DNA of 64,000 nt, taken from the NCBI RefSeq assembly GCF_024721585.1, contig NZ_CP102629.1:1488001-1552000 (forward strand), read 5' to 3'. Each line of letters begins with the position of its first letter. Position 1 is the stretch's first letter. A program made the position numbers and the translations under genes. The DNA comes from Sphingomicrobium aestuariivivum (GTDB lineage: Bacteria; Pseudomonadota; Alphaproteobacteria; Sphingomonadales; Sphingomonadaceae). Of the stretch, positions 47,377 through 56,699 are shown piece after piece. The notes below the pieces were generated by a model. The model made no database searches. It was not told the DNA's origin and saw only the letters and a list, made by a program, of their open reading frames with translations.

Positions 47377-48038
47377 GGGGCATGGCCGACCCGACCCCGC
47401 TCGAAGCGACTCGCCTCAAACTCGCGCCCGCCGTGGCCGAGAATGCCGTGTTCGACGGCTGGACGATGGAGGCGGTCGATCTTGCCGCCGACCAGCTCGA
47501 CATTGACCGCGACGTGGCGCGGCTGGCGTGGCCCAAGGACCCGGGCGAGATGGTCGCGGCGTGGATCGAAAGTGTCGATGCGCGCATGATCGAAGCCTTT
47601 CCACCCGAAAAGATCGGCGCGATGAAGATCCGCGATCGTATCCGCGCGCTCGTCTGGTGGCGGCTCGAGGCGGCAGCGCCCGCGCGAGAGGCCGTGCGCA
47701 CCGGCCTGTCGATCCTGTCACTGCCGCAGAATCTCTCGCTGGCGGCGAGAACCGCCTGGCGCAGCGCCGATGCGATGTGGCGGCTCGCGGGCGATACATC
47801 GACCGATTACAACCACTATACCAAGCGCGCGATTCTGACCGGCGTCTATGGCTCGACGCTCTATGCCTGGCTCGATGACGACAGCGCGGGTTGGGCCGAT
47901 ACGGCGGCCTTCCTCGACCGCCGGATCGACGATGTCATGCAGTTCGAGAAGTGGAAGGCAAAGTGGACCGGCGGGGCCGAGCGGCGCTTTTCGATGGCGC
48001 GTTTTCTCGGCCGGCTGCGCTATCCGCCGACCGCCTGA
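47373..48038 (+). CDS. COQ9 family protein
   Basis: COQ9 is a lipid-binding accessory protein of ubiquinone synthesis in mitochondria and alphaproteobacteria. The 221-residue product is all-helical with a TetR-like fold. Conserved pieces are VAENAVFDGWTMEAVDLAAD, then IRDRIRALVWWRLEAAAPAREAV split into two helices, WRSADAMWRLAGDTSTDYNHYTKR and the C-terminal hydrophobic helix before FLDRRIDDVM. The DTSTDYN...TKR region is the family's best marker. It overlaps the transporter gene by 4 bases (ATGA). Confidence 0.9.
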   Translation: MRGMADPTPLEATRLKLAPAVAENAVFDGWTMEAVDLAADQLDIDRDVARLAWPKDPGEMVAAWIESVDARMIEAFPPEKIGAMKIRDRIRALVWWRLEAAAPAREAVRTGLSILSLPQNLSLAARTAWRSADAMWRLAGDTSTDYNHYTKRAILTGVYGSTLYAWLDDDSAGWADTAAFLDRRIDDVMQFEKWKAKWTGGAERRFSMARFLGRLRYPPTA

Positions 48039-48075
48039 GCGCGCCCGCGACCGAAAAGGGTGGCATGCGCCATTC

Positions 48076-48096
48076 GAAATTGATAATCAGTCGCAA
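48076..48096 (-). promoter_or_regulatory. Fur box candidate before feoAB
   Basis: On the reverse strand the site reads TTGCGACTGATTATCAATTTC broken as TTGCGACTGA and TTATCAATTTC. It matches the TTGCgAaTGATTaTCAtTT pattern of proteobacterial Fur boxes with few differences. It ends 2 bases before the feoA start, where bound Fur would block expression when iron is plentiful. Confidence 0.6.
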
Positions 48097-48098
48097 TA

Positions 48099-48380
48099 AT
48101 GACCGAGTCCACTGCCATCCTCTGCACCCTCGACCAGCTGCCCAAGGGCGGTTCGGGTGCCGTCGCCGCGATAGACTGGGACGCGCTCGAAGCGCGTGAC
48201 GCGACGCGGCTCCAGCATTTCGGCTTTGATGCGGGGGTGCGGGTGACCGCGCTCCATCGCGGGCCGTTCGGGGCCGACCCGATGGCTGTGAAGGTCGGGC
48301 GCATGACGGTCGCGATCAGCCGCGCCCATGCCCGCGCCATCAGCATCACCAAGGCAGACGAAGCGACCGACGCCGCGTGA
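48099..48380 (+). CDS. feoA: Ferrous iron transport protein FeoA
   Basis: FeoA is a small SH3-like cytosolic partner of FeoB. The 93-residue product has the FeoA features LDQLPKGGSGAVAAID, ARDATRLQHFGFDAGVRVTAL, GPFGADPMAVKVG and a final VAISRAHARAISI strand. It overlaps feoB by 4 bases (GTGA) and lies directly after a likely Fur box. Confidence 0.92.
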   Translation: MTESTAILCTLDQLPKGGSGAVAAIDWDALEARDATRLQHFGFDAGVRVTALHRGPFGADPMAVKVGRMTVAISRAHARAISITKADEATDAA

Positions 48381-50227
48381 ACAAGACTCCGTTGATCGCC
48401 GTCGCCGGCAACCCCAATGCCGGCAAGTCCGCCCTGTTCAACGCGCTGACCGGCGCGCGGCAGAAGATCGGTAATTATCCCGGCGTGACGGTCGAGCGGC
48501 ACGTCGGCAGGCTCACCCTGCCCGACGGCGCGCCCGCCGATCTCGTCGACCTGCCCGGCGCCTATGCGCTCGAGGCCGCGAGCCCCGACGAGCAGGTGAC
48601 ACGCAGCGTCCTCCTCGGCGAGGGCGAATACGAGCGGCTGCCCGACGCGCTGCTCATCGTCCTCGATGCCGCCAATCTCGACAACCATTTGCGTTTCGCG
48701 CTCCAGCTGATCGACCTCAAGCTGCCGACGGTGGTGGCGCTCAACATGGTCGACCTCGCCAGGCGCGACGGGCTCGAACTGGACCCCAAGGTGCTCGAGG
48801 CCGAACTGGGCGTGCCCGTGATCGAGACGGTGGCGGTGCGCCGCCGCGGCATCGATGCAGTGCGCGAGGCGCTCGCAACCGCGGCCCGCACCCCGCACGA
48901 GCGCCCCGATCCCGAGGACCTGCCGCACGAGGGGCTGACGCTCCAGCAGCGCGCGCGCAAGATCGCCACGGCGGCGATCGTCTCGGAAACCCCGTCGCGG
49001 GCGCTCACGCACAAGCTCGACGCGGTGCTGCTGCATCCGGTCGCGGGGCCTCTGTTCCTAGCAGGCCTGCTGTTCGTGATGTTCCAGGCGGTCTTCGCCT
49101 GGGCCGCACCGCCCGCCGACTTCCTCGAGGGGCTGGCGATCGATGCGGGCAATGCGGTCGGTGCCGCGATGCCCGAGGGTTGGCTGCGCTCGCTCGTCGT
49201 CGACGGATTGTTCGCGGGCGTGGGGGCGGTGATCGTCTTCCTGCCCCAGATCCTCATCCTTTTCCTCTTCATCCTGCTGCTCGAGAGCTCGGGCTACATG
49301 ACGCGGGCGGCCTTCATCATGGACCGGCTGATGCGGCGGGCGGGGTTGAACGGATCGGCCTTCATCCCCCTCCTGTCGTCCTTCGCCTGCGCAGTGCCCG
49401 GCATCATGGCGACGCGCACCATCGACGATGAAAAGGACCGGCTGCTGACGATCCTGATCGCGCCGCTGATGACCTGTTCTGCGCGGCTTCCGGTCTACAC
49501 GCTGATCATCGCCGCCTTCATTCCCAACACGCTGGTCGCGCCCGGCGTGGGCCTTCAGGGCCTCGTCCTGTTCGGTCTCTATGTGGCGGGCATCCTGGGT
49601 GCAGTGCTGCTCGGCTCGCTGCTGCGATCCAAGGTGGTGAAGGGCGGCGGGGCAGCCTTCATGATGGAAATGCCCAAATACCAGCTGCCGCGCCTCGGCG
49701 ATGTCCTCATCGGCCTGTGGCAGCGGGCGTGGATCTTCCTCAAGCGCGCGGGCACGATCATCGCGGCCGCCACGGTGATCCTCTGGGCGCTGGCCTCCTA
49801 TCCCAAGGCGGGACCGGGCGAAGTGCAGTCCGAAGTCTCAATCGCGGGTAAGATCGGCGATGCGATCCACGTCGTGGTCGCGCCGATCGGCTTCAACCGC
49901 GACGTGTCGATGGCGCTGTTGCCGGCGATGGCAGCGCGCGAGGTGGCGGTCGCCGCGATCGGCACCGTCTATGCGCTCGACGCGGAGGACGAGGAAGGGC
50001 TGGAGACGCTCGAGGCCCGTATCGCGGGGCGCTGGAGCCTCGCCACCGCGCTCGCCTTCCTCGCCTGGTTCGTCTTCGCGCCGCAGTGCATCTCGACGAT
50101 CGCGGTGACGCGACGCGAGACCAACGGGTGGAAGTGGCCGCTCTTCATGACCGGATACCTGTTCGCCGTCGCCTATGTGGCGGCGGGCGTGACCTACTGG
50201 ACGGCGGTCGCTTTCGGCCTCGGCTAG
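48377..50227 (+). CDS. feoB: Ferrous iron transport protein FeoB
   Basis: FeoB is the GTPase-linked inner-membrane importer of Fe2+. The 616-residue product starts at GTG 48377. It has an N-terminal G domain with GNPNAGKSALFNAL (about residues 11-24), NYPGVTVER (switch I), DLPGAY and ALNMVDLARR, followed by a membrane region with two Gate motifs: LLSSFACAVPGIMATRTI and LPAMAAREVAVAAIGTVY, where cysteine lines the presumed path. It is shorter than E. coli FeoB (about 770) through loss of C-terminal sequence, as in many alphaproteobacteria. feoC is absent. Confidence 0.95.
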   Translation: MNKTPLIAVAGNPNAGKSALFNALTGARQKIGNYPGVTVERHVGRLTLPDGAPADLVDLPGAYALEAASPDEQVTRSVLLGEGEYERLPDALLIVLDAANLDNHLRFALQLIDLKLPTVVALNMVDLARRDGLELDPKVLEAELGVPVIETVAVRRRGIDAVREALATAARTPHERPDPEDLPHEGLTLQQRARKIATAAIVSETPSRALTHKLDAVLLHPVAGPLFLAGLLFVMFQAVFAWAAPPADFLEGLAIDAGNAVGAAMPEGWLRSLVVDGLFAGVGAVIVFLPQILILFLFILLLESSGYMTRAAFIMDRLMRRAGLNGSAFIPLLSSFACAVPGIMATRTIDDEKDRLLTILIAPLMTCSARLPVYTLIIAAFIPNTLVAPGVGLQGLVLFGLYVAGILGAVLLGSLLRSKVVKGGGAAFMMEMPKYQLPRLGDVLIGLWQRAWIFLKRAGTIIAAATVILWALASYPKAGPGEVQSEVSIAGKIGDAIHVVVAPIGFNRDVSMALLPAMAAREVAVAAIGTVYALDAEDEEGLETLEARIAGRWSLATALAFLAWFVFAPQCISTIAVTRRETNGWKWPLFMTGYLFAVAYVAAGVTYWTAVAFGLG

Positions 50228-50230
50228 GGC

Positions 50231-52387
50231 CTAGAAGGTGCCGCTGACGGTCACGCGGAAAAAGCGGCCGAATTCGCGGTCGAAATTCTCGGTGTAGGCG
50301 ATCGGCCCGGTGCGCCGCCCGACATAGGCGGTGCGATCGAAGCGGTCGCTCTGGCCAAGGACGTTCATCAGCTGGCCGCGCACGGTCAGCCCGGCGACGT
50401 CCTTATGCTCGACAAACAGCCAGCTGAACGGCGCGGACTTATAATCCTTGAAGACCTGGTCGAGGCGATAGACGGGCGCGAACTCGCCATGATCGATGCC
50501 GCCGCCCCACGCCCAGTCGCTGCCCGGGATGTCGTGACGGAAGTCGGCCTCGATACGGAAGCGGTCGATGCCGCTGATCTCGCGGTCCTCGCCGGTTAGC
50601 GGGTCCTCGACGCTGCTGTCGACCACGGTCGAGAAGAGATTGAGCCGCGCGCCCTCAAGCCCGATCGGGTCGAACAGGAGGGTGCCGCGCAGGATCCCCT
50701 GGTAGATGACCGCCGTGTCCTCCAGATTGCCCAGTGCCTGTTCGGTCGGCGAGACGGGAATGGTCTCGACGGCATCCTCGATCAGCGCGACACGGAATTC
50801 GGGCGTGATCGTGCCCCACGCCCCGAGCTTGGTGACGAACTGCAGTTCGCTGCGCCAGCGCTGCGGCGGAACCAGCGAGAAATTGTTGCTGCGCCCGTCG
50901 GTGTCGTTGGACACGTCGACCGAGGAGAGGAAGTCGAAGAAGCTGAGCTGGTCGACGCGGCGTTCGAGCTTGGCATTGACGGTGAGGTCGTCGCTCGCGG
51001 TCCAGGCGAGCGCGACCGAGCCTTTGGGGCGCACGAAGCTGCGCGTCACGTCGCCCGCGCTGATCTCGCTATATTCGGCGCCCGCAGCGACCTGCAGGTT
51101 GAGCGCGCTACCCAGGGCGCGGCCGTAGCTGAGGATCGATTCGGCGCGCTGCTCCTCGACGGTGGCGTTGGCTCCGGGCAGTTGCTGTTCGACCTCGGCC
51201 CCGTCGGCGTCGCGGACGAACAGCCGGGCCTCACTGTCGAGGCTGTTGTAGGCGCCCTCGAGGCTGAACTGGACGTCGCCGCCCAGCACGGGCAGCGCAT
51301 ATTCGCTGCGCAGGATGCTTTCCGCCTCGTCGACGGTCTGGACGAAGCGGCTGCCCTCGAGCACGGCACCGGGGGCCTGTTCGAGACGCTCGAAGGCGAA
51401 TTCGGTAGGGCTGTGCTCCTGCCGACGCAGGCCGATGAGCTTGAGGCGGCCGGTGCCGAGGTCGAATTCATAGTCGCCGCCCAGCTCGAAATTCCATTCG
51501 TCCTCCGCGCCGGTGCTGCGTTCGTCGGCGCCGCTGCCGTCGGCGGCCACTTCCTCACCGGTGACCACGCGGTCGAACATGAAGAATTGGAGACTGCCGT
51601 TCACATTGACGATATTGCCATTGGCGGTCTCGCGGTTGAGCGAGGCGGCGAAGGTCGGGCGATCCCCGTCATAGGTTGCCTTCTCGTCGATGACGCGGAT
51701 GAGCCCGCCATCGGCATCGCGCCGCGTTTCGGGACCCCAATGGCCTTGCCGGAAGGCATTGTTCTCGAACGACAGCGTGACGTTGCTGCCGCCGACCTGA
51801 CCGCTCGCGCTGACTTCGCCGCGCAGCCAATTGTCCTCGAGCCCGGGGCGCCATTCGGGCTCATATTCGAAATTGCCCGACCAGCCACCGGCCCTGGCGA
51901 TGACATTCGCGACTTCGCCCGACAGGCCCGCGATGGCGAGCGTGGCGCCGTCGACCACGTCGATCCGCTCGACCGCATCGACGCCGATGCGTGACAGGGC
52001 ATCGCGCGCATCGTTGGACTTGCCCGACACGCGTTGGCCGTTGATCAGCACATTCTGGTTGGCCTGCCCGAGGCCGCGCTGGCCATTGTTGCCGCCCTGG
52101 ATCGAGAAGCCCGGAATACGGCTGACCATGTCCAACGCGTTCTGCGGCGCGAATTGCGCGAAGTCTGCGGGGGTGTAGCTGCGGCCGGTGATCGGTGCCT
52201 CGCCCTGGAGCGTCTCGGTCGCCTCGCGCTCGATCTCGGTCTCGCCTTCGGGAGGCGCCGGATCGCCGGGCACCTCGGCCGGATCGCCCGTGGCAACGTC
52301 GGCAGGCTGCGCATGCGCGGCGGCGGCGTGAAGGCACGCGATGGACGAGGTGGCAAGCAATGCCGCGACGGACCGGTGGATACGCAT
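50231..52387 (-). CDS. TonB-dependent receptor
   Basis: The 718-residue outer-membrane protein has a signal peptide (MRIHRSVAALLATSSIACLH, cut near AHA), an acidic proline-rich stretch, a plug domain from about residue 70 (FAQFAPQNALDMVSRIPGFS, then QNVLINGQRVSGKSNDARDA and VERIDVVDG) and a beta-barrel ending in FRVTVSGTF with C-terminal Phe. No clear TonB box was identified. The ligand is unknown; it converges with feoB, so iron is possible but not shown. Confidence 0.9.
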   Translation of the reverse strand: MRIHRSVAALLATSSIACLHAAAAHAQPADVATGDPAEVPGDPAPPEGETEIEREATETLQGEAPITGRSYTPADFAQFAPQNALDMVSRIPGFSIQGGNNGQRGLGQANQNVLINGQRVSGKSNDARDALSRIGVDAVERIDVVDGATLAIAGLSGEVANVIARAGGWSGNFEYEPEWRPGLEDNWLRGEVSASGQVGGSNVTLSFENNAFRQGHWGPETRRDADGGLIRVIDEKATYDGDRPTFAASLNRETANGNIVNVNGSLQFFMFDRVVTGEEVAADGSGADERSTGAEDEWNFELGGDYEFDLGTGRLKLIGLRRQEHSPTEFAFERLEQAPGAVLEGSRFVQTVDEAESILRSEYALPVLGGDVQFSLEGAYNSLDSEARLFVRDADGAEVEQQLPGANATVEEQRAESILSYGRALGSALNLQVAAGAEYSEISAGDVTRSFVRPKGSVALAWTASDDLTVNAKLERRVDQLSFFDFLSSVDVSNDTDGRSNNFSLVPPQRWRSELQFVTKLGAWGTITPEFRVALIEDAVETIPVSPTEQALGNLEDTAVIYQGILRGTLLFDPIGLEGARLNLFSTVVDSSVEDPLTGEDREISGIDRFRIEADFRHDIPGSDWAWGGGIDHGEFAPVYRLDQVFKDYKSAPFSWLFVEHKDVAGLTVRGQLMNVLGQSDRFDRTAYVGRRTGPIAYTENFDREFGRFFRVTVSGTF

Positions 52388-52563
52388 ATTCTTTCTCTCC
52401 CTGACCGTTTCGCCAGCAGCACAATCATCCCGCGGCGGACAGCGGGCTTCGACGAAACGACCGGTGGAGAAGTCAAACGACCACAGTTGTAGTCCTAAGC
52501 GGTGGTGGACTTGCGCGGCGCGGCTTCCTAGTCAGGGGACAAGACAATTGAAAAGGACGTGAA

Positions 52564-53076
52564 ATGGCCGGCGTGAACAAGGTGATCCTGGTGGGCAATC
52601 TCGGGGCGGACCCCGAGGCGCGCTCGCTCAACAATGGCGGCGAAGTGGTGAACCTTCGCGTCGCCACCTCGGAGACGTGGAAGGATCGCGACGGCAACCG
52701 CCAGGAGCGGACCGAATGGCACCAGGTGGTGATCTGGAACGAGAATCTCGGCCGCGTCGCCAAGAACTACCTGCGCAAGGGCTCGAAGGTCTATCTCGAG
52801 GGCCAGCTCCAGACCCGCAAGTGGCAGGACCAGAACGGGCAGGACCGCTATTCGACCGAGGTCGTGCTGCAGCGCTATCGCGGCGAACTCGTGCTGCTCG
52901 ACAGCCGCGAAGGCGGTGGTGGCGGCGGCTACGGCGGCGGTAGCCAAGGTGGCTATGGCGGTGGCGGCCAGGGTGGCGGCTACGGCGGCGGCGGGCAGGG
53001 CGGCGGCAACGCGCCCCAGCAGCGCCCGCAGCCCGCGAGCTTCGACAACGACCTTGACGATGATGTGCCGTTCTAG
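52564..53076 (+). CDS. ssb: Single-stranded DNA-binding protein
   Basis: SSB coats single-stranded DNA and recruits repair and replication proteins. The 170-residue product has an OB-fold ([20 protein letters not shown], then [20 protein letters not shown]) to about residue 112, a glycine-rich linker (repeats of [10 protein letters not shown] type, about 115-150) and the acidic tip DDDVPF that binds partner proteins. AAGGA lies 9 bases before the ATG. It stands alone between divergent and convergent neighbours. Confidence 0.97.
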   Translation: MAGVNKVILVGNLGADPEARSLNNGGEVVNLRVATSETWKDRDGNRQERTEWHQVVIWNENLGRVAKNYLRKGSKVYLEGQLQTRKWQDQNGQDRYSTEVVLQRYRGELVLLDSREGGGGGGYGGGSQGGYGGGGQGGGYGGGGQGGGNAPQQRPQPASFDNDLDDDVPF

Positions 53077-53079
53077 GGC

Positions 53080-53610
53080 CTAGTCGTCCTTGCCGCCGGC
53101 CTCGAGTTTCTTCTTGAGGCCGGCGAGCGCACCGAAGGCGCCGGCTTCCTCTTCGGAAAGCACGCCCGCCGCCTTGAGGCGGGCATCGGCATCCGCAACC
53201 CGCGGATAGGGATCGAGCGCCAGCGCCAGCGTGTCGATCAGCGCATCGCCCAGTTCGAGCTCGCGACCGTCATGGAAGATGGTGTCGAGATCATCGACGC
53301 CGAGCTCGATCTCGGCATCCTCGTCATGCTCGGGGTGGGGCGCGAAGAGGAGCCCGAAATGCTCCTCGATGGTCTCGGCCACGGGATCGCCGGTCGCCAC
53401 GCAAGCGTGGGTGACACTGGCGGACAGCGTGCCGTTGACCGCGATACCATCGCCGTCGCGCTCGATCCTGCCGTCGATGGCGAGCTTCTCGATCGACGGG
53501 AGGTGCAGCCGCTCGGCGACCGAGGCGCGCATCGCCTCGTCGGCATGGATGGCGATGGTCTCGCCGTCCTTGAGCGTCGCCAGTGCGACCTTTCCGAAAT
53601 CGTCGATCAC
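53080..53610 (-). CDS. DUF177 (YceD) family protein
   Basis: DUF177 proteins are involved in 23S rRNA metabolism or large-subunit maturation in some bacteria; the exact role is unclear. The 176-residue protein starts at GTG 53610 overlapping the previous gene (GTGA). Visible pieces are HADEAMRASVAERLHLPSI, VTHACVATGDPVAETIEEHF (central domain) and ELELGDALIDTLALALDPYP. The conserved two-gene order with the cytochrome bc1 chaperone, and bamE on the other strand, supports the assignment. Confidence 0.88.
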   Translation of the reverse strand: MIDDFGKVALATLKDGETIAIHADEAMRASVAERLHLPSIEKLAIDGRIERDGDGIAVNGTLSASVTHACVATGDPVAETIEEHFGLLFAPHPEHDEDAEIELGVDDLDTIFHDGRELELGDALIDTLALALDPYPRVADADARLKAAGVLSEEEAGAFGALAGLKKKLEAGGKDD

Positions 53611-54125
53611 AATTCACCTCGCAGCAGATTGGCGTCGGGCTCGCCGTCGATACGCTCGGCAAAGCGCCGGAGTTGCTCGGAGACATAGGTGAGCGCGCCC
53701 TCGTCGGGCTGCGTGTCGCGAAAGACGCTCCAGCGTGCAGCCTCGCGCCACTGGTCGGCATCCACCTCTTCCTCTTCGGCAAAGCGCCAGCGGTCGACGC
53801 GGGCGGCGAGTGCGCCGACCATCGAGCGAACCTGCTTGCCGAGGCCGGCGTCGAACCCTTCCTCGCGCATCTGCGCATCCATGTCGGCGATGAAGGCCTC
53901 GGTCAGCGCGACCGAGCCGCGCACCGCATCTTCTTCGCCCCGCTCGAGCCGGAGCACGGCCAGCGCGACAAGCGTGGACAGGACGCCGAAGCGGCCGTCG
54001 AGCGTGTCGGGCACCTTGCCCTCGCGGTACCAGTGCGGGTCGCGCGCGGCACCGACCAGCGCGCCGTAGAGGCTGGCGGCCTCGGCGCCGGGCGGGGGAC
54101 GCAGCCATGAAAAGAGCTTGCGCAT
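53607..54125 (-). CDS. Ubiquinol-cytochrome c chaperone family protein
   Basis: The 172-residue product resembles the CBP3/UQCC chaperone family, which helps assemble cytochrome b of respiratory complex III. The family-typical start is LYGALVGAARDPHWYREGKV, then the helices DGRFGVLSTLVALAVLRLER and DMDAQMREEGFDAGLGKQVRSM, where the DAQMRE motif is most characteristic. It overlaps the DUF177 gene by 4 bases and is divergent from bamE, a standard alphaproteobacterial layout. Confidence 0.9.
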   Translation of the reverse strand: MRKLFSWLRPPPGAEAASLYGALVGAARDPHWYREGKVPDTLDGRFGVLSTLVALAVLRLERGEEDAVRGSVALTEAFIADMDAQMREEGFDAGLGKQVRSMVGALAARVDRWRFAEEEEVDADQWREAARWSVFRDTQPDEGALTYVSEQLRRFAERIDGEPDANLLRGEL

Positions 54126-54257
54126 CTTGTCTCTCCTTGTCGCGGCCCGGCAAGGCGCGGTTCAGCCTTTTCCTTGCAAGCCGGCGGTGAGAGCCGCATA
54201 GTCCGGCGCGACCGTGCCCGGCAAGGGCCGACGACAGTCAAGAATTGGAAGACAAAC

Positions 54258-54716
54258 ATGCGTGCACGCCATCTCCTGGCCCTCACCGTGGCCACCGCCG
54301 CGCTCGGCGGCTGCGCCGGGATCCGTTCGGACCAGGGCTATGTCTACAACCAGGAACTGACCGAGGCGATCGCGCCGGGCATCGACAATCGCGACTCGGT
54401 GCGCGCCACGCTCGGCACGCCCAGCTTCGTCGGCCAGTTCGAGGACGACACCTGGTATTATGTCTCGCGGCGCACCGACCGCTTCGCCTTCCGCCAGCCG
54501 CGCATGACCGACCAGCGCATCATCGCGGTGACCTTCGATGAATATGGCAATGTCGCGGACGTCGCGGAAACCGGCCCCGAGCTTGCCGTCAACATCGACC
54601 CCTCTGGCGACGAGACCCCGACGCTCGGCCGTGAGAAGAGCTTCTTCGAGGAAATCTTCGGCAACATCGGCCAGGTCAACCAGGCCGGCGGCCTCGTCGG
54701 CGGCCAGCAGCAGTAA
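54258..54716 (+). CDS. bamE: Outer membrane protein assembly factor BamE
   Basis: BamE is a small lipoprotein of the beta-barrel assembly machinery. The 152-residue product has a lipoprotein signal (LLALTVATAALGGC, Cys at about 19) and the SmpA/OmlA core: GIDNRDSVRATLGTPSFVGQ, FEDDTWYYVSRR and IIAVTFDEYGNVADV. The C-terminal 40 residues are poorly conserved and end in a glutamine run. The ATG at 54258 is chosen because the signal peptide begins there. Confidence 0.92.
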   Translation: MRARHLLALTVATAALGGCAGIRSDQGYVYNQELTEAIAPGIDNRDSVRATLGTPSFVGQFEDDTWYYVSRRTDRFAFRQPRMTDQRIIAVTFDEYGNVADVAETGPELAVNIDPSGDETPTLGREKSFFEEIFGNIGQVNQAGGLVGGQQQ

Positions 54717-54774
54717 CCACCGTATCGTGGCGCCGGGCCTTGCCGCTCCTTCCGGGGAGGGCTAGGCCAGCGCC

Positions 54775-55536
54775 ATGACTGCCATTCCCGACGACCAGAC
54801 TTACGGCGACTATCTGTCGCTTCCGCAGCTGCTCTCCTCGCAGAAGCCGCATAGCGACGTGCATGACGAGATGCTGTTCATCGTCCTGCACCAGACCAAG
54901 GAACTGTGGCTCAAGCAGATCCTGTTCGAGGTGGAATATGCCTGCGAGGAACTGCGCGCCGACCGCTTCCTGTTCGTCCACAAGGCGTTGAGCCGCGTCA
55001 GCCGCATCCAGACGGTGATGACGATGAGCTGGGACATCCTGTCGACGCTGACCCCGTCGGATTATATGAAATTCCGCCATCATTTCGGCTCGGCCTCGGG
55101 CTTCCAGTCGGCGCAGTTCCGCGCCTTCGAATATCGCCTCGGCCTGAAGGATCCGCGCTTCCTCAAGAATTACGAGCCCGGCAGCGGCGAGCATGATTTC
55201 CTCACCGCCGCGCTCGAGGCGCCGAGCGTCTATGACGAGGCCAATGCGGCGCTGGGGCGCGCGGGCTTCGACATTTCGGGCGACGAGGCGATCAAGGACA
55301 GCTGGAAGAGCGTCTACCAGAACACCGAGACCTATCCCGAGCTTTATGGCCTTGCTGAAAAGCTGGTCGATCTCGACGATGCGCTGGCCAGCTGGCGGCA
55401 CAAGCATGTTATCACGGTCGAGCGCGTGATCGGCGGTCGTAAGGGCACCGGCGGATCGGCGGGCGCCGCCTATCTCAAGACGACGCTCGACAAGCGCGCC
55501 TTCCCCGCGCTGTGGGAATTGCGCTCCGAGCTATGA
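54775..55536 (+). CDS. kynA: Tryptophan 2,3-dioxygenase
   Basis: KynA is the haem enzyme that opens the tryptophan indole ring to N-formylkynurenine. The 253-residue product has QKPHSDVHDEMLFIVLHQTK (with distal-site His), KFRHHFGSASGFQSAQFRAFE and the C-terminal HKHVITVERVIGGRKGTGGS, in which the second His is the expected haem ligand. It is followed with a 4-base overlap by a PLP enzyme of the kynureninase type. Confidence 0.95.
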   Translation: MTAIPDDQTYGDYLSLPQLLSSQKPHSDVHDEMLFIVLHQTKELWLKQILFEVEYACEELRADRFLFVHKALSRVSRIQTVMTMSWDILSTLTPSDYMKFRHHFGSASGFQSAQFRAFEYRLGLKDPRFLKNYEPGSGEHDFLTAALEAPSVYDEANAALGRAGFDISGDEAIKDSWKSVYQNTETYPELYGLAEKLVDLDDALASWRHKHVITVERVIGGRKGTGGSAGAAYLKTTLDKRAFPALWELRSEL

Positions 55537-56699
55537 GCCACAAGCGGCTCTTCTCGCGCAGCCTCGAGGCTGCCCCCGACAGGCTGCACTTCGCGGCGCA
55601 CAGCCATCATTTGTGGCCCGACGCCAGCCGCGAAGGGCAGGTGGCCTGCTGGGACGATGCCGCGCGGCTCGCCGATCTCAAGTGGGACCGCGTGATGGGC
55701 GAGGTGTGGCCCGAGGCGGCGCGCCATGTGGCCACCGAACTCGGCATGGGCGGGGACAAGGCCGACCGCATCGTCTTCGCCGCCAATACGCACGACTTCA
55801 TCCTGCGCCTCGCCGCCGCGGCGCCGCGCCGCGCGCGTGGGCCGCTGCGGGTGCTGGCGAGTGACGGCGAATTCCACTCGGCGCGGCGCCAGTTCGCGCG
55901 CTGGCTCGAGGCGGGCGAGATCATTCTCGACACCGTGCCGACCGCCCCGTGGGAGGATTTTGCCGAGCGCTTTACCGCGGCCGCCAAGACGGGGCGCCAC
56001 GACCTCGTCATGGTCAGCCAGGTGATGTTCGGGACGGGGCGCGTGACCGCGCCGATCGAGCCGATCGTCGAGCTCGCTGATCCCGACGGGCCATGGGTCG
56101 TCATCGACGGCTATCACAGCTTCATGGCGATCGACGCGCCCTTTGGCGGGGGCCTGTCGGACAAGGCCTTCTTCCTCGGGGGCGGCTACAAATATGCGAT
56201 GGCGGGCGAGGGGATGGGTTTCATGTCCTGCCCGCCGGGCTTTGGCGACCGCCCGCCGCTGACCGGCTGGTTCGCCGAATTCGAGGACCTCACCCTGCCG
56301 CCCGGCATGGTCGGCTATGCGAGCAATGCGATGCGCTTCATGGGCGCGACCTTCGACCCCTCGGCGCTCTATCGCTGGAACGCGGTCCGCGCGATGCTCG
56401 AGGCCGAGGGTCTCGATACGGCAGGCATCAGTGCGCAGGTTGCAGCGCTCCAGCAGCAGGCAGTCGACGTCTTTGCCGACACGCCGCTCGCCGATGCCGA
56501 ACTGCTCAACCCGCTGGGTGACGGGCCGCACGCACGTTTCCTCGCCTACCGCCACGAGCAGGCGGCGGCGTGGTGCGATGCACTGAAGGCGGAGGGTGTC
56601 GTGACCGACGTGCGCGGCGATGTCATCCGCTTCGGCTTCGGCCTCTATCATGACGCCGACGATGTCGCGGCGCTGGCCCGGGCGCTGCGCGGCCTCTAG
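55533..56699 (+). CDS. Kynureninase-like class V aminotransferase-fold PLP enzyme
   Basis: The 388-residue product is a fold type I, class V PLP enzyme. The N-terminal HFAAHSHHLWPD, the substrate loop DGEFHSARRQF, DGYHSFMAID (Asp that contacts the PLP ring) and the PLP lysine in GGYKYAMAGEGMGFM are visible. The GYKY...G pattern fits kynureninase (usually CSYKYLNSGPG). Coupled to kynA, it probably cleaves kynurenine or 3-hydroxykynurenine to anthranilates. No kynurenine formamidase gene is present next to it. Its stop overlaps the convergent TetR gene by 4 bases. Confidence 0.82.
   Translation: MSHKRLFSRSLEAAPDRLHFAAHSHHLWPDASREGQVACWDDAARLADLKWDRVMGEVWPEAARHVATELGMGGDKADRIVFAANTHDFILRLAAAAPRRARGPLRVLASDGEFHSARRQFARWLEAGEIILDTVPTAPWEDFAERFTAAAKTGRHDLVMVSQVMFGTGRVTAPIEPIVELADPDGPWVVIDGYHSFMAIDAPFGGGLSDKAFFLGGGYKYAMAGEGMGFMSCPPGFGDRPPLTGWFAEFEDLTLPPGMVGYASNAMRFMGATFDPSALYRWNAVRAMLEAEGLDTAGISAQVAALQQQAVDVFADTPLADAELLNPLGDGPHARFLAYRHEQAAAWCDALKAEGVVTDVRGDVIRFGFGLYHDADDVAALARALRGL

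Noticed and set aside
52915-53030. Short tandem repeat in the 3' part of ssb
   Set aside because: It is the ordinary glycine-rich linker of SSB (GGC/GGT codons), not a CRISPR or mobile repeat.
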